Shown here piece after piece: positions 34,352-46,354 of a stretch of 64,000 nt of DNA. Source of the stretch: Jacaranda mimosifolia (taxonomy: Eukaryota > Streptophyta > Magnoliopsida > Lamiales > Bignoniaceae); assembly GCA_018894105.1 (NCBI GenBank), contig CM032121.1, positions 22,292,730-22,356,729 on the forward strand. Direction: 5' to 3'. The first letter of the stretch is position 1; each line of letters begins with the position of its first letter. A model generated the notes under the pieces. The model worked only from the letters and a program-made list of their open reading frames with translations, did not search any database and had not been told where the DNA came from. A program made the translations under genes and the position numbers.

Positions 34352-34830
34352 TTATCTAAACATCTCTACTAGTTGTAATCTAGTATCCCAATTTTCCATC
34401 TTCAAGATCCCATGTCTAGCTTTGGAGGTGTTTAACTTATTATCTAAGGTGACTTCCACCTCATTAGGGGTTTCTCCAGCTTGCTTATATTTAACTACCT
34501 TCTCATTTTGGTTGCTTGGCCCTATTATTTCTCCATCAAATCCAACGGAAAAGCTATTTATCATTTTCACTAGGCATCGACCATGCCTAACTGGAGAGAG
34601 GCATCATGAATAAAATATTTGCATAGTTTCCTATATCTACTAAAATCTTCTTCACACAAGAGTGGGCAGGAAAGCTAGGATTAGTAGCGCGTTAATATGC
34701 TTGTCTCTTCTTGATTGAAGTCTCCTTCTTCAATGGTGATGTCCAATATTAGAGGTGCACATTGCACGCATAAGGAGCTAGTTCCAACAAAGCTTGTATC
34801 TACTTCACGGCCCTTGTGAGGGGCTTTTTG
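34352..34830 (-). pseudogene. Ty3/gypsy protease relic (G3), minus strand
   Basis: Minus-strand frames give KILVDIGNYANIL near 34652-34610, followed by DASLQLGM.DA, the pattern of a plant gypsy aspartic protease (usually ILVDxGSSxxIL). A 72-codon open stretch follows (34570-34352: INSFSVGFDGEIIG...KQAGETPNEVEVTLD), resembling the segment after the protease, where PVxAGETP-like words are common. Stops separate the two. It is opposite in strand to the RT copies that begin 12 bp further right, so the relic is rearranged. Confidence 0.55.
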
Positions 34831-34841
34831 GCATAAGTGAA

Positions 34842-35600
34842 TTCAACTTCTACATGTTGAAATCATCAATATAGCTCTACAGTGGATAGATTGTCGACCC
34901 CATGTTATGGCTCTCTTAGAAGCTCTAGTCCCTACTCTAGCATCTTATGCGGCTCTTTACACTTTGGGTCTAGGTTACTTCCTGGGGTGTCTCGCGGTTA
35001 GCAATAAGAGAAATACAAACAACTACTCCAGTATTCTGAATGACTAGTTCATGTGGTATTGGTACCTAAGTCCCATGGAAATTAGATGATGTGTAATGAT
35101 TTTATCAATCTCGACAAAGCCTAACCAAGAAATTTGTTCCTATTCCCATATATTAACACTTTAGCAAACTTCATCGCCCATAATGAAAGGTTGAAGATCC
35201 TAAATGCTTATCAAAGGCACAACACTTCTACAAGCCTGTTGAAATCATCACTATGGCTCTAAAGTGGATAGATTGTTGACCCCTTGTTATGGCTCTCTTA
35301 GAGGCTCTAGTCCCCACTCTAGCTTCTTCTGCAGCTCTGTACACTTTGGGTCTAGGTTACTTCCTGGGGTGTCTTGCGATTGGCAACAAGAGAAATACAC
35401 ACAACCACTCCAGTACTCTGAATGGCTGGCTCATGTGGTATTGGTACCCAAGTCCCATGGAAAGTGGAGGATGTGCATTGATTTTATCAATCTCGACAAA
35501 GCCTAACCAAGAAATTTGCTCCTACTCCCACATATTAACACTTTAGCAGACTTCATCGCCCATAATGAAAGGCTAAAGATCCTGGATGCTTATCAAAGAC
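34842..35600 (+). pseudogene. Ty3/gypsy reverse transcriptase relic, tandemly duplicated
   Basis: Two copies of a 382-bp segment (34842-35223 and 35224-about 35600) each hold the same RT piece. In the second, the frame reads WLAHVVLVPKSHGKWRMCID, then FINLDKA, a stop, and PHINTLADFIAHNERLKILD followed by AYQRHNQ. This resembles the conserved gypsy RT blocks KxNGKWRMCVDFxxLNKA and LPxIDxLVD...LSxMDAYSGYNQ. The first copy has extra stops (SHGN, stop, MMCNDFINLDKA). The catalytic YxDD block is absent. The pieces cannot be functional. Confidence 0.72.
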
Positions 35601-36056
35601 ATAACCAGGTGGATCTGATATTGGAGAATGTGGAGGGTCACCAACTTGTAGCATTGCCATGATTAGAGTCAGAGCTAGCTCTTAAAGCACGACCTATGCC
35701 AATGGACACACATGCAATAAGTACCTTTTTTTAGAGATCCTAACCTACCCATGACCCAGGAGATGTTGAAGACCATACTGGAAAGTACTACTCAAGCTCT
35801 AATCGAAGTAGACGCTTCGTCGAAGCAGATGCTTAGTATATGAGAGAATGCCACCCTCGACAACCTTAGCAGCCATCTCACATTAGCTATGGGGCTTCAT
35901 ACCCTCGTGAAGGGATCAAAACAAAGAACTGATCCGAGATGCAGCACCTCTCCCCCTTTTTTCACCTCACTAAGAAGACACACTCTTCACTCAGAGTGGA
36001 TTCCACCCAGAATGTGCCCCCAAATATTGGGGTTCAAATGTCTTCTATTGTACCAT
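35601..36056 (+). other. gypsy-related remnant, possibly gag
   Basis: One frame reads STFFRDPNLPMTQEMLKTIL and a helical stretch ESTTQALIEVDASSKQML, compatible with the start of a gypsy gag, but not diagnostic. The last five bases (ACCAT, 36052-36056) are the left target site of copia C. Gag-like sequence continues on the far side of C. Confidence 0.35.
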
Positions 36057-38294
36057 TGTTGGAAAAGTATCCTGAAGTCTATTAGATTGGCATGTAAATT
36101 ATTTCACTTGTGATACAATCTTGATTAAATGATATTCATATTAAATGGCAATCTTTATATTATGTTTATTTTACTTCACAAGCATTTAGTCGAAGCCCTT
36201 AGATCACATAAGACTAGGGAACTTGGTCACGCACTAGGTGGTGATCATGAAATAAGTCTTACATGATCGTGATCTTAAAAATATTCCAAGTCATAGAATC
36301 TTATGAGATGGGTCATCTAAAATTCGAATAAACTTGCACTAATGATGCATAAATTCAAGGAGTTGGATATTGCTCCATTTCATGAGCAATCTATGTTAGA
36401 CATGGGTGCATGTTAGTGAGTGTTTATTAGAGAACAAGTTCACTGAAGGCCCACCCGGAGAATCCACTGGATAGATATAGTGGCAAGTCGGTAATGGCAA
36501 GTTCTCCAGCTTATGCTAGTGCATATAATTAGTCCTTTGACCTAAGGATCTATGGTAACCTTGTGTTTAGGTCCTTATACCATGACTCTTCCCTAACCAC
36601 TTAGCGGGCCTTTAGGGTTGAGATAGGGTATAAGCCACTTAGACATGGAGGTTTGTAAGATCCAAGATGGAATCCATCTCCTCATCATTGTGAAGGGCAA
36701 GTGCATCTCCTATGTATTCTATAATGATCGATTCTAAGAAATCCTTGACCAAGGTAGTATGAAAATTTAGGAAACTAGTTTTCCAAAAATGAGGTCATAA
36801 AGAGGAATTGAACATTGAGAATAGAAACATAGTTATCGAGGCTATTAGAAAGTCAGAAAATATCTTACCCTAGGCCTCTTTCAAGAGATAGGAGACGAAA
36901 GGACCGTATTTGCATGGTAAGCATATAGCTAGAATGGTTCACCAAGAGCATATTCATTTAGAACAATTAGTTGGGCTCCAAGGGCTTGAGACTAGACATC
37001 GATCATGGAGGTTGGGTACTCTTCAATTAATAGAGATTAATTGGAAGAGTTATTAGTTTAAAGAAGTTTAAACTAATATGAATATTTCAATATTCAAAAC
37101 ATCATAAGAGTTGTGAGCCCATGTCCAATGAATGGGAGAACTTAATGAGTCACACACAAAAGTCTAAAAGAAGGTCTATTTGATGGGAAGAATTTTCTAA
37201 GGAGTTAGAAAATTCTCTTTGCCCGTTATGTGGAGAAAATCGGTTGACTATTTTTTAGTCATTTTGGATTTATTAATTTAATTGTTAAATCAGTCAAAAG
37301 AATTTAAGGAGTTAAATTAGATCAACTAAATTATGGAGTTAATATAATTGGTTCATATGACTATTAATTATTCAAGTTAACTTAAAGAGTTAAGTTTACA
37401 CTTTCTAGTTTAAAAAGTTAAGTTAGATGACTGAAGGAGTTAAATTAAGATGGTTAATTAAATTAAAGAGCTAATTTAATTAAAGTGAGGATTTAGTTTT
37501 GAAGGGAAATTCAAATGAAGAAGTTCATTTGAGGTTAGTTTGAAATTAATTTGACAAACATTTCATGAGATGAAATTTAAAGTCAAATTAAATCTAAATG
37601 CATGTGAAATTCACATTTCACATGCAAGTGGATTGCTAACTTGGCATACCACCTCATGTAGGGTGTGATGCCAACTTGCATCACACCTCCCACTCTATAA
37701 ATAGAGTGAGATGGCCAGCCAGTCAAGAATAATGCAAGCAAGTTGCTAGATTCCATTTTTCCCTCCAAAAGTGTGATCCACTCATGTGTTGAAGTTTCAC
37801 ACAATCCTCACCTTTTCTCTCGAAATTTTCAATCCTCCTACACTTTCTTCTTCTAGTGATCTAGTTTATTAGAGAATTATTAGACCCCTCATTGGGTGTG
37901 TGGATCATAACATTAGAGGCTTCACACTTGGGGAGCTTTGCTCTTGAAGATCCACTGCAGTGTACTCATTTTGGAGGCCTTGCGGATTTTTGTTTTTGCT
38001 GAAATTTTTACTGGAGATCCTCAAGTGTGTTGAGGTGTTTCTTTCCACATTTTAACTTGATCGGATTTTATTCTCTTAGGCAATTGTTTTCACTACTCTA
38101 CTGTGCCAGGATTGACTATTTTGAAGAGTTCATACTTGTCATCCTCTTCTTCCTTGGATTAAGCATTCAAGGTTGGTTTTATGCCATTTAATCCATTTTA
38201 ATAGCATGATTATATCCTTTAGATAGGGAGTAGACATGTTAATTTATCCTAGTTTTGGTTTTATTATTGGATCATCGGGCTACTCCTTACTTCA
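36057..38294 (+). repeat. copia 5' LTR of element C
   Basis: Starts TGTTGGAAAAG and ends CTTACTTCA. The TATA box is TATAAATA at 37696-37703, with a GGTGTGATGC / GCATCACACC inverted repeat upstream (37662-37687). It differs from the 3' LTR at roughly 35 of the first ~245 bases by eye. Confidence 0.92.
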
Positions 38295-38296
38295 CG

Positions 38297-38309
38297 TGGT
38301 ATCGGAGCC
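38297..38309 (+). other. primer binding site, element C
   Basis: TGGTATCGGAGCC, one base different from the initiator-Met site (TGGTATCAGAGCC), two bases after the LTR. Confidence 0.88.
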
Positions 38310-40234
38310 TAATTCATGCTTTAATTTAGATTTTGTTTGATTGATTCATGTGATGGATTGACATAGATCACCAAATACTTGATCCAAATTATGGATTTGA
38401 GTGTTTGGTTGATATTGATTGTGGCTCCTTCGTTGATGAATGAAATATGCTAATATGTGTTTTAAGTGTTTATTCATATGTTAGTATGATTTTGATTCAT
38501 AAATGTTAATGTTAAATATTGATTCAACATTGATTTATGTTATATGTTGATATAGCATGTTAAATTTGGCCTTAAGATGTTTTGGTCATTTTTGGATCCA
38601 ATTACGTTGGAGTTTGATTGGGATTTTGAAAATTGTTAATTCTTGAACTTGATTTTTGGAACATGTATGAGCACTTGAATTTCCACTTTTGAAAGGTGTT
38701 TTCAATCTAGAAATTCATCTAATATGTGTGGATTTACGTTAAGGAGGTGTTCTTAAATTTTTGGTACGCAAAAGTTGGCCATTTAAGGCCTTAACTCAGT
38801 CCAAAACAGGGGAAGGCAAGGCTGTCACGCGCCTGGCCGACCAACAACATGCCAACCCCGGTTTGGATAAGTTTCAAGGCCTAAAATAAGCTACTTTATG
38901 CTAAAAAATGTTTTTGATTCACACTAATTAGATGCACAAGTGTTGTGCAAGTTCTCAAAATTATGTTTCACATTTTTGAATTATTTTAAAATCTTGTTCA
39001 AGTTGATCTTCAATTTGTGCAAAAATGAGATGCATAATTGTTATGCTTATTTTTGCTAGTTAATTAATTGTTTATAAGATAAGCATTTAATTTGTTGAAT
39101 TGAATGTCAATTCTTATTTATTGTTCATTTAATTTTTGAATGAATGATGAATGAATGGGGATGAACATGAGCCTTTAATATTGATTTTATTTGTTTCAAG
39201 TTGTTGAAAAGGGTTGTATTAAATTGGGACTTGCATGCTTCTTGATTTCTATCTTGTAAATGTTATGAGAGTAGAATCACTAGGAGTGAGGATTTCTTTT
39301 CTCATGTAATTGTTACAAGGAGACGAGAAGACTATTGGAGGCATGAAGACCCATGAATGTATAGGATATATTTACGTAATAGCTAAGTTTAATCAACCCA
39401 CTTAAAATCAACTAAGTAGTGCACATATGGCTCTAAAGTGCACTACTTGGTTAAGGCTCATGGTCATCGCACCCTAGGAGCATGCTAGGCGTATTTACTT
39501 ATTTATGCTTTCTTTATCCTATTGATGTATGAGATACATTGTTACGTTATAAAAAACCTAAATAAGACAAGATAAAATTTGATGAGATCTTTGCAAACAA
39601 GAAAATCTCTTCACCTAGAGGAGTCTAAGTACTTTCAAAACATTAAGTTAAAATGGATACAAATTAAAAGGACTTTTAATTAACCCATGCCTTCTACCAA
39701 TAATATGTGACATGACGACACTACTACCCTTGTGTGATATCTCACGAGTCATAGGTCACACATATGGTGGAAAGCTGTGATCACATACTTAGCATACGCA
39801 TCACCTTTGATTTGACACTTTCTATGCATAATCTCACGAGTCATGGAATGCCATAGTGTGGTTTCGAATCAAAGTTTGATTGGTAGATACGACTTAACAC
39901 CCAGTAGTTTAGATGTCGCACGATTCATGGGTCTACATGAAAAGTGAGGCAAAATATATCAAGGGTTGCATAGAGATGCAATTAGCCAAAGTTGTTTACC
40001 TTAGGATTATTTGTGAATGTCTTACAAGTCGTTAGTCCATTACAAGTCCTTTTGGGCATTGATTCTCACAGGGAAATAAAATTTCCTAAATTCCATTGGG
40101 GGTGAGAAATTTGATAAAATAATGGGAGAAAAACATGCTTGAAAATTCATGAACATGTTTTCAATATCAATATTCAATCACATGCATGTACTCTCCTTTT
40201 CGCCTTTTTAAATTTTTGAAATCTCAAAATCAAA
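38310..40234 (+). other. leader of element C, noncoding
   Basis: A leader of about 1.9 kb between the primer site and gag, homologous to the leaders of A and D. No gene is seen. A short GC-rich patch ('gtcacgcgcctggccgacc') lies at 38825-38845. Confidence 0.7.
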
Positions 40235-41050
40235 ATGACTAAGAATCCACTCAATGCATTTTGGAAACTAATAAGCTAACCGGGCCAAACCTCCGCGATT
40301 GGCTTAGAAATCTCAAGATTATTCTTGATTTCAAAAAGAGGACCTACGTACTTACTCAAAGTCTGCTAGACACCATAGGCGATGATGCGGATGATGAAGC
40401 ACGTGAAATGTTCACGAAGTGGGTACATGATGATCTACAAGGACGATGCCTCATGATGGCTTCTATGTCCAACGAGCTACAAAATTCTCATGAGTACATG
40501 AAAATGGCTAATAAGATCCACTTGCACTTACAAGAGTTATATGGTGTGCAAACTAGACAAGAAAGGTTCTCATTATCTAGAGAGTTTTTTCAAACTAGAA
40601 TGAATGAGGGCTCAAGTATCCATGATCGTGGCCTTAAGATGATCAGGTCTCATTAAGAAACTTGCTCAATTGGGCGTGGTTATGGACAACGAGCTCTATG
40701 TGGATTTTTTCCTTCAATCATTGCCTTGCTCCTTTGATCAATTCGCTATGAACTTCAACATGTCAAAGTAAGAGGTGACGATTAACGAATTGATCAATAT
40801 ATTGGTGACCGCTGAGGCGATAATGAAAAATGACAAACCTTTGATGCTTGCTTCCTCCTCCAAGTTTAGGGGCCCTAAGGGTGCAAAAAAGGGAGGTAAA
40901 AGGAAGAAGAGTTCTTCCTCTAAGGAAAGCAACCATTAAAGGCCTTGTGCAGAGTCAAGAAAAAGAAAGAGGCCAAAGCCAATGCAGCTTATTTCTCTTG
41001 TGGCGGGAAAGGCCATTAGAAGAGAAATTGCAAGGATTATCTTACAACCC
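40235..41050 (+). pseudogene. gag: copia gag relic (element C)
   Basis: The structural Gag protein. The ATG at 40235 (MTKNPLNA) matches the starts in A and D, but a missing base near 40255 shifts the frame. The 131-codon open part (40261-40656) carries the capsid region: NKLTGPNLRDWLRNLKIILD, then a MFTKWVHDDLQGRCLMMASM block. After a further frameshift near 40650 it continues to VTAEAIMKNDKP and the basic linker GPKGAKKGGKRKKSSSSKE. The zinc knuckle reads YFSCGGKGH, stop, KRNC, with the first Cys lost. It is clearly related to element D's gag at 53733. Confidence 0.87.
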
Positions 41051-41059
41051 TTAGGAAGG

Positions 41060-41520
41060 GTATGTACTTTATTGAAGTACATTTAACTATGAATTCTTCC
41101 TCATGGGTATTTGATACCGTATGTGGTTCTCACTTTTGTAATTCATTACAAGGGATGGAAAGAAAAAGAAGTCTCAATGATGGGAATATAATCATACGCC
41201 TAGGTAATGGAGCAAACGTTGTGGCCATAGTCCAAGGCATCATCAAGTTAGACTTGGGGAATTCCTTAATTGTACTTGATATTTGTTATTATGTACCCAA
41301 TCTTGTTAAGATCATTTCTATTCCCTATTTGGATAATGAAGGATTTGATTTTTTTTTATATCTAATAGGAATTTGAAGGCATTAAAGAATAGTTCTTTAA
41401 TTGCTCAAGGTACACTAAACAATAGATTATAAATTTTGGATCCTTAACCATCATTAATACATACTCAACAAAGTAAAAGAAAATTAGATATCCAAGAAGA
41501 TGTCATCTTATGGCATGTAA
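41060..41520 (+). pseudogene. pro: copia protease relic (element C)
   Basis: Retroviral-type aspartic protease that would cut the polyprotein. The open frame to 41376 reads SSWVFDTVCGSHFCNSLQG, then RLGNGANVVAIVQG, LDICYYVPNL and FDFFLYLIGI. The active site is DTV in place of DTG, so it is dead. A frameshift near 41365 precedes the linker to integrase (KALKNSSLIAQGT). Confidence 0.82.
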
Positions 41521-42520
41521 GACTTGGACATATTTTCAAAAATAGGATGAACAAGTTAGAAGCCCTTAAAGCACTAAACATTAGTGGTGTAGAGGATCTT
41601 CATACTTGTGAGCTTGTTTAAAGGGAAAAATGACCAAGGCTCCTTTTGTAGGACAAACGGAGCAAACCATAAGTCTTTAGATTTGATCCATACGAATATT
41701 TGTGGACCAATAAGAGTTAGTGCGAGAGGTAGCTTTTCATAGTTCATCACCTTAGCCGATGATCATACTTAGTTTGAACACATGAATCTTATAAAGTACA
41801 AGTCCGAAGCTTTTGAAAAGTTCAAAGAGTATAGGAATGAAGTAGAAAAGAAATTGGGACTAAGTATTAAAGCTCTTCGATCGGATCGAGGAGGAGAATA
41901 CTTGAGTATCAAATTCTTCGATTATCTAAAGGAGAATGGGATTCTCTTTCAATGGACTCCACCCGACACACCCCAACATAATGGAGTAGCCGAGATGAGA
42001 AATCGCACCTCATTGGACATGGTATGTTCCATGATGAGCTTCACTGATATGCCCATATCCTTTTGGTAATTCGCCTTAAAACCAGTGGCAAAGCTATTAC
42101 ATGTAGTACCCTCAAAGTCGGTGCTAAAGATACCGCATGAGATGTGGCACGGCATAGCACCTTTTTACTCTTATCTAAGAGTTTGGGGGTCTCCTGCATA
42201 CTTCAAGCAGTTAATAAGAGATAATTTGGATAGTAGATCCATCTTGTGCAAGTTTGTAGGATACCCAAGAAAGTCTTTAGGTTATTACTGTTATAATCCC
42301 TCGGAACAAAAGGTGTTTGTTTCATGGAACGCCACCTTTTTTGGAAAAGGAATTTCTATTAGATAGAAATGGTGTTGTTGTTGAACTTGATGATCAAAAT
42401 ATCCCACAAGCGGTAGAAATAAGTGAACATCAAAAGCCTAACACAGCCTCTGAAAAGGTCAGATCGGCTCAAGAAGCAACCCAAAAGGTGAAGATTCCTT
42501 CATGAGATGGGCCAATGGAT
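41521..42520 (+). pseudogene. int: copia integrase relic (element C)
   Basis: The DDE enzyme that inserts element DNA. It shows a degraded zinc region (HVRLGH near 41516), then DLIHTNICGPIRV, where the first catalytic Asp has become Asn; then KALRSDRGGEYLS (second Asp kept); then TPQHNGVAEMRNRT with the Glu kept. The C-terminal part MWHGIAPFYSYLRVWGSPAY, KFVGYPRKSLGYYCY and EQKVFVSWNATFF is well preserved. Open stretches are 41782-42069, 42085-42366 and 42317-42505. Stops near 41620, 41740 and 42067 break it. Confidence 0.87.
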
Positions 42521-43260
42521 AGTGATCCAAAAACCTATGAAAAAGCTATGTTGGACATAGATTCGGGACATTGGCAACATGCCATGAAATCCGAAATGGA
42601 CTCCATATACTCCAACAAAGTATAGACTTTGGTAGATCCACATGACGGTATAGTACCCATTGGTTGCAAGTGAATCTGTAAGGGAAAGCTATGAGTTAAT
42701 TGAGAGGTTATAACCTTTAAGGCGCAACTAGTAGTAAAAGGTTACACTTAAAGATTCGATATTAATTTTGAGAAAACCTTTTCACTGTTTGCTATGCCTA
42801 AGTCTATTTGGATTTTACTTGCCACAGCCGCATATTATGACTATGATATAGGGCAAATGGATATGAAAACTCCTTTCCTCAATGGAAAAATTGAAGAAAA
42901 TTTTTATGTGGAGCAACCATATGGTTTTACGTTCAAAGGGAACAAGCAAAAGGTTTGCAAACTCGAAAGATCCAGTAATGGACTCAAACAGGCGTCCTGA
43001 AGTTATAACATCATTTTGATGAAATAGTCAAATCATTTGACTTTATCAAAAATGTGTATGAACCTTGTGTGTACAAGCCTACAAAAAGGCTAATGGGAGT
43101 AGTATACAATTTATTATGCTTTATGTTGATAACATTCTTCTCATTAGGAATAAGAGAGAAATGTTAGAGTGCACTAAAGCATGGTTATATATACAATTCT
43201 CTATGAAGGACTTAGGATAAGCATCCTTCATATTAGGAACACGAATCTATAGAGATAGGT
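42521..43260 (+). pseudogene. pol: copia reverse transcriptase relic (element C)
   Basis: It starts near the acidic linker (DSDPKTYEKAM), then TLVDPHDGIVPIGCK, MPKSIWILLATAAYYDYDIG and QMDMKTPFLNG, KVCKLERSSNGLKQAS. The catalytic motif reads YVDN (near 43115-43126) in place of YVDD. Many stops and at least two frameshifts are present. By comparison, element B keeps YVDD. Confidence 0.85.
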
Positions 43261-44105
43261 TAAAGAGGATGTGGGGGCTTTCCCAAATTCCGTACATTGA
43301 CAAGATAGTTAAGATGTTTTGTAAGAAGAAATCTAAGAAGGGATTCATCCTGGTGGGACATGGTCTTCGTCTCTCCATATCTATGTCCCTTAAGACCGAC
43401 GAAAAGAGAGAAATAATGTCCCACATACCTTATGCATTTGCTAATAGGAGCATAATGTATGTCGTTCAATGTACAAGGCCAGATGCAGCACACGCTCTAA
43501 GTGCTACAAGCCACTTTCAATCCAACCCCAGTGAATGTCACTAGAAGGCCGTAAAAGCAATCTTTAAGTACTTGAGAAGAACTAAGGATTTATTTTTTGG
43601 TATACGGTAATGGAGAATTGAAACTCGAGGGATTTTCATATTCTAGTTTCCAATCTGATGTAGATGACTTAAAATCCACTTCAAGATTTATATTTTGCCT
43701 TAATGGCTGCGCGGTAAGTTGGAAGAATTCCAAACAAGACACCACGGCCGATTCTACCATTGAGGTGCAATATATTGTGACTTCAGAAGCTACAAAGGAA
43801 GGTGTTTGGATGAAAAACTTCATCCAAGAGTTGGATAAGGCACTAGCATTGTTGAGCCTGTAGTTGTCTTCTACGACAACAACAGTGTGGTTGCACAAGC
43901 AAAAGAGCCAATATCTCATCAGCAATCCAAACACATTTTGAGGTATTATCATTTAATCCATGAGATCCTTGATAGAGGTGACATCCGAGTAGAGAAGGTA
44001 GCCTCAAAAGAGAATATAGCAAATCCACTGACTAAACCCCTAACGCAAAAAGTCTTTGAATAACATCTTGAGAAAATGGGTCTTCAAAGTATAGGAATTA
44101 ACTTT
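43261..44105 (+). pseudogene. copia RNase H relic (element C)
   Basis: From SQIPYIDKIVKMFCKKKSKKG through PDAAHALSATSHFQSNP to the RNase H core: ELKLEGFSYSSFQSDVDD (first acidic residue lost: usually YxDSSF), TTADSTIEVQYIVTSEA, then after a frameshift near 43845 VFYDNNSVVAQAKEP, HQQSKHILRYYHLI and ANPLTKPL before the polypurine tract. Frames open at 43269-43544 and 43597-43863. Confidence 0.85.
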
Positions 44106-44110
44106 AAGTC

Positions 44111-44121
44111 AAGCGGGAGAT
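44111..44121 (+). other. polypurine tract, element C
   Basis: AAGCGGGAGAT directly before the 3' LTR, the counterpart of 8701-8711. Confidence 0.78.
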
Positions 44122-46354
44122 CGTTGGAATACTACCCCATAGCCAATTAGATTGGCATATAAACTATTTCACTTGTGATACAATTTTGATTAAATGATAT
44201 TCATATTAAATGGTCATCTTCATATTATGTTTATTTTACTTCACCAGCATTTGGTTGAAGCCCCTAGATCACAAAAGGCTACGAAACTTGGTCATGCAAT
44301 GGGTGGTAATTATGAAATAAGTTTTACACGGCCGTAATCTTAAAAATATTTCAAGTCGTAGAATCTTATGAGATGGGACATCTAAGATTCGGATAGACTT
44401 ACACTAACAAAACATAAATCCAAGGAGTTGGATGTTACCCCATTTCATGAGCAATCCATGCTAGACATGGGTGCATATTAGTAGGTACTTGTTAGAGTAC
44501 AAGTTTATTGAAGGCCCGCCAAGAGAATCCACTAGATAGCCGTAGTGGCAAGTCGGTAGCGGCAAGTTCTCCAGCTTACGCTAGTGCATATAATTAGTCC
44601 TTTGACCTTAGAATTCATGGTAAACTTGTGTTTAGGTCCTTATACCTTGACTCTTCCTAAACCACTAAGCAGGTCTTTTGGGTTGATATAGGGTATTGGG
44701 GTATAAGCTACTTAGACATAGAGGTTTGTGAGATCCAAGATGGGATCCATCTCTTCGTTATTGTGAAGGGTGAGTCCATCTCCTATGTATTCCATAATGA
44801 TCCTTGACCAAGGTAGTATGATAATTTGGGAAAGGAATTTTTCAAAGATGAGGTCATAAAGAGGAATCAAACATTGGGAATAGAAACATAGTTATCGAGG
44901 CTATTAGGGAACCGACAAATATCTTGCCCTAGGCCTTTTGTGAGAGAAAAGAGACGAAAAAATCGCATTTGCATGGTAAGTGTACAGCTAGAATGGTTCA
45001 CCAAGAGCATATTCATTTCGACCAATTAGTTGGCTCCATAGACTTAAGGCTAGACATCGACCATGGAGATCGGGTACTCTTCAATTAATACAGATTAATT
45101 GAGAGAGTTATTAGTTTAAAGAAGTTTAAACTAATGTAAATATTTCAATATTCAAAATATCAAAAGAGTTGTGAGCCCATGTCCAATGAAAGAGAGAACC
45201 TAATGGGTCACACACAAAAGCCTAAAGGAAGTTCTATTTGACGGGAAGAATTTTCTAAGGAGTTAGAAAATTCACCTTGACCATTTTGTGGAGAAAATCA
45301 ATTGACTATTTTTAGTCATTTTGGCTTGATTGATTTAATTGTTAAATTAGTCAAGAGAATTTAAGGAGTTAAATTAGATCAATTAAATTAATGAGTTAGT
45401 TTAATTGGTGCCATATAACTATCAATTAGTCAACTTAAAGAGCTAAGTTGACACTTTCTAGCTTAAATAGTTGAATTAGATGGCTTAAGGAGTTAAGTCA
45501 AGATGGTTAATTTAATTAAAGTGAGGATTTCATTTTGGAGGGAAATTCAAATGAAGGAGTTCATTTTAGGTTAATTTGGAATTAACTTGAAAGACATTTC
45601 ATGAGATAAAATGTAAAGTCAAATTAAATTCAAATGTAAGTGAAATTCACATTTCACATACAAGTGGATTGCCAAATTGGCATACCACTTAATGAAGGGT
45701 GTGATGCCGACTTGCATAGAGTGTGATGCCGACTTGCGTCACACCTCCCACTCTATAAATAGAGTGAGGTGGCTGTCCACTTGAGAACAATGCAAGCAAG
45801 TTGCTAGATTCCATTTTTCCCTCCAAAAGTGTGATCCACTCATGTGTTGAAGTTTGACACAATCCTCGCCTTTTCTCTCCAAATTTTCTGTCCTCCCACA
45901 CTTTCTTCTTATAATGATCTAGCTAATTAGAGGAAGATTGGAGCTATCCTTGGGTGTGTGGATCATATTATTAGAGGCTTCAAACTTGGGGAGCTTTGCT
46001 CTTCAAGATCCACTGCGGTGCACTCATTTTGGAGGCCATGCCGATTTTTTTTTTTTTGCTGAATTTTTTACATGAGATCCTCAAGTGTGTTGAGGTGTTT
46101 CTTCCCACATTTTAGCTTGATCAGAGTTTATTACTTGGCCAATTGTTGTCGCTACTCTACTGTGCCAGGATCAACAGTTTTGAAGAGCTTATACCTGTCA
46201 TCCTCTTTTTCCTTAGATTAAGCATTCAAGGTTAGTTTTGCTATCATTTAATCCATTTTAATAGCATGATTAGATCCTTGGGATAGAGAGTAGACAAGTT
46301 AATTTAGCATAATTTTGCTTTTATTATTGGATCATTAGGCTACTCCTTACTTTA
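44122..46354 (+). repeat. copia 3' LTR of element C
   Basis: Starts CGTTGGAATAC (TG changed to CG) and ends CTTACTTTA (CA changed to TA). The TATA box is at 45754-45761. A short tandem copy of 'gtgtgatgccgacttgc' lies just upstream (45699-45740). Confidence 0.92.

Larger units (their letters stand above)
36057..46354 (+). mobile_element. full-length Ty1/copia element C, decayed
   Basis: 10.3 kb, with LTRs at 36057-38294 and 44122-46354, primer site, gag, protease, integrase, RT, RNase H and polypurine tract in the order of Ty1/copia. The flanks are ACCAT (36052-36056) and GCCAT (46355-46359), a target duplication with one change. It lies inside gypsy sequence. The LTR length and protein blocks recall Tork/Angela-type elements, but I do not assign a lineage. 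Every domain has inactivating changes. Confidence 0.93.
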
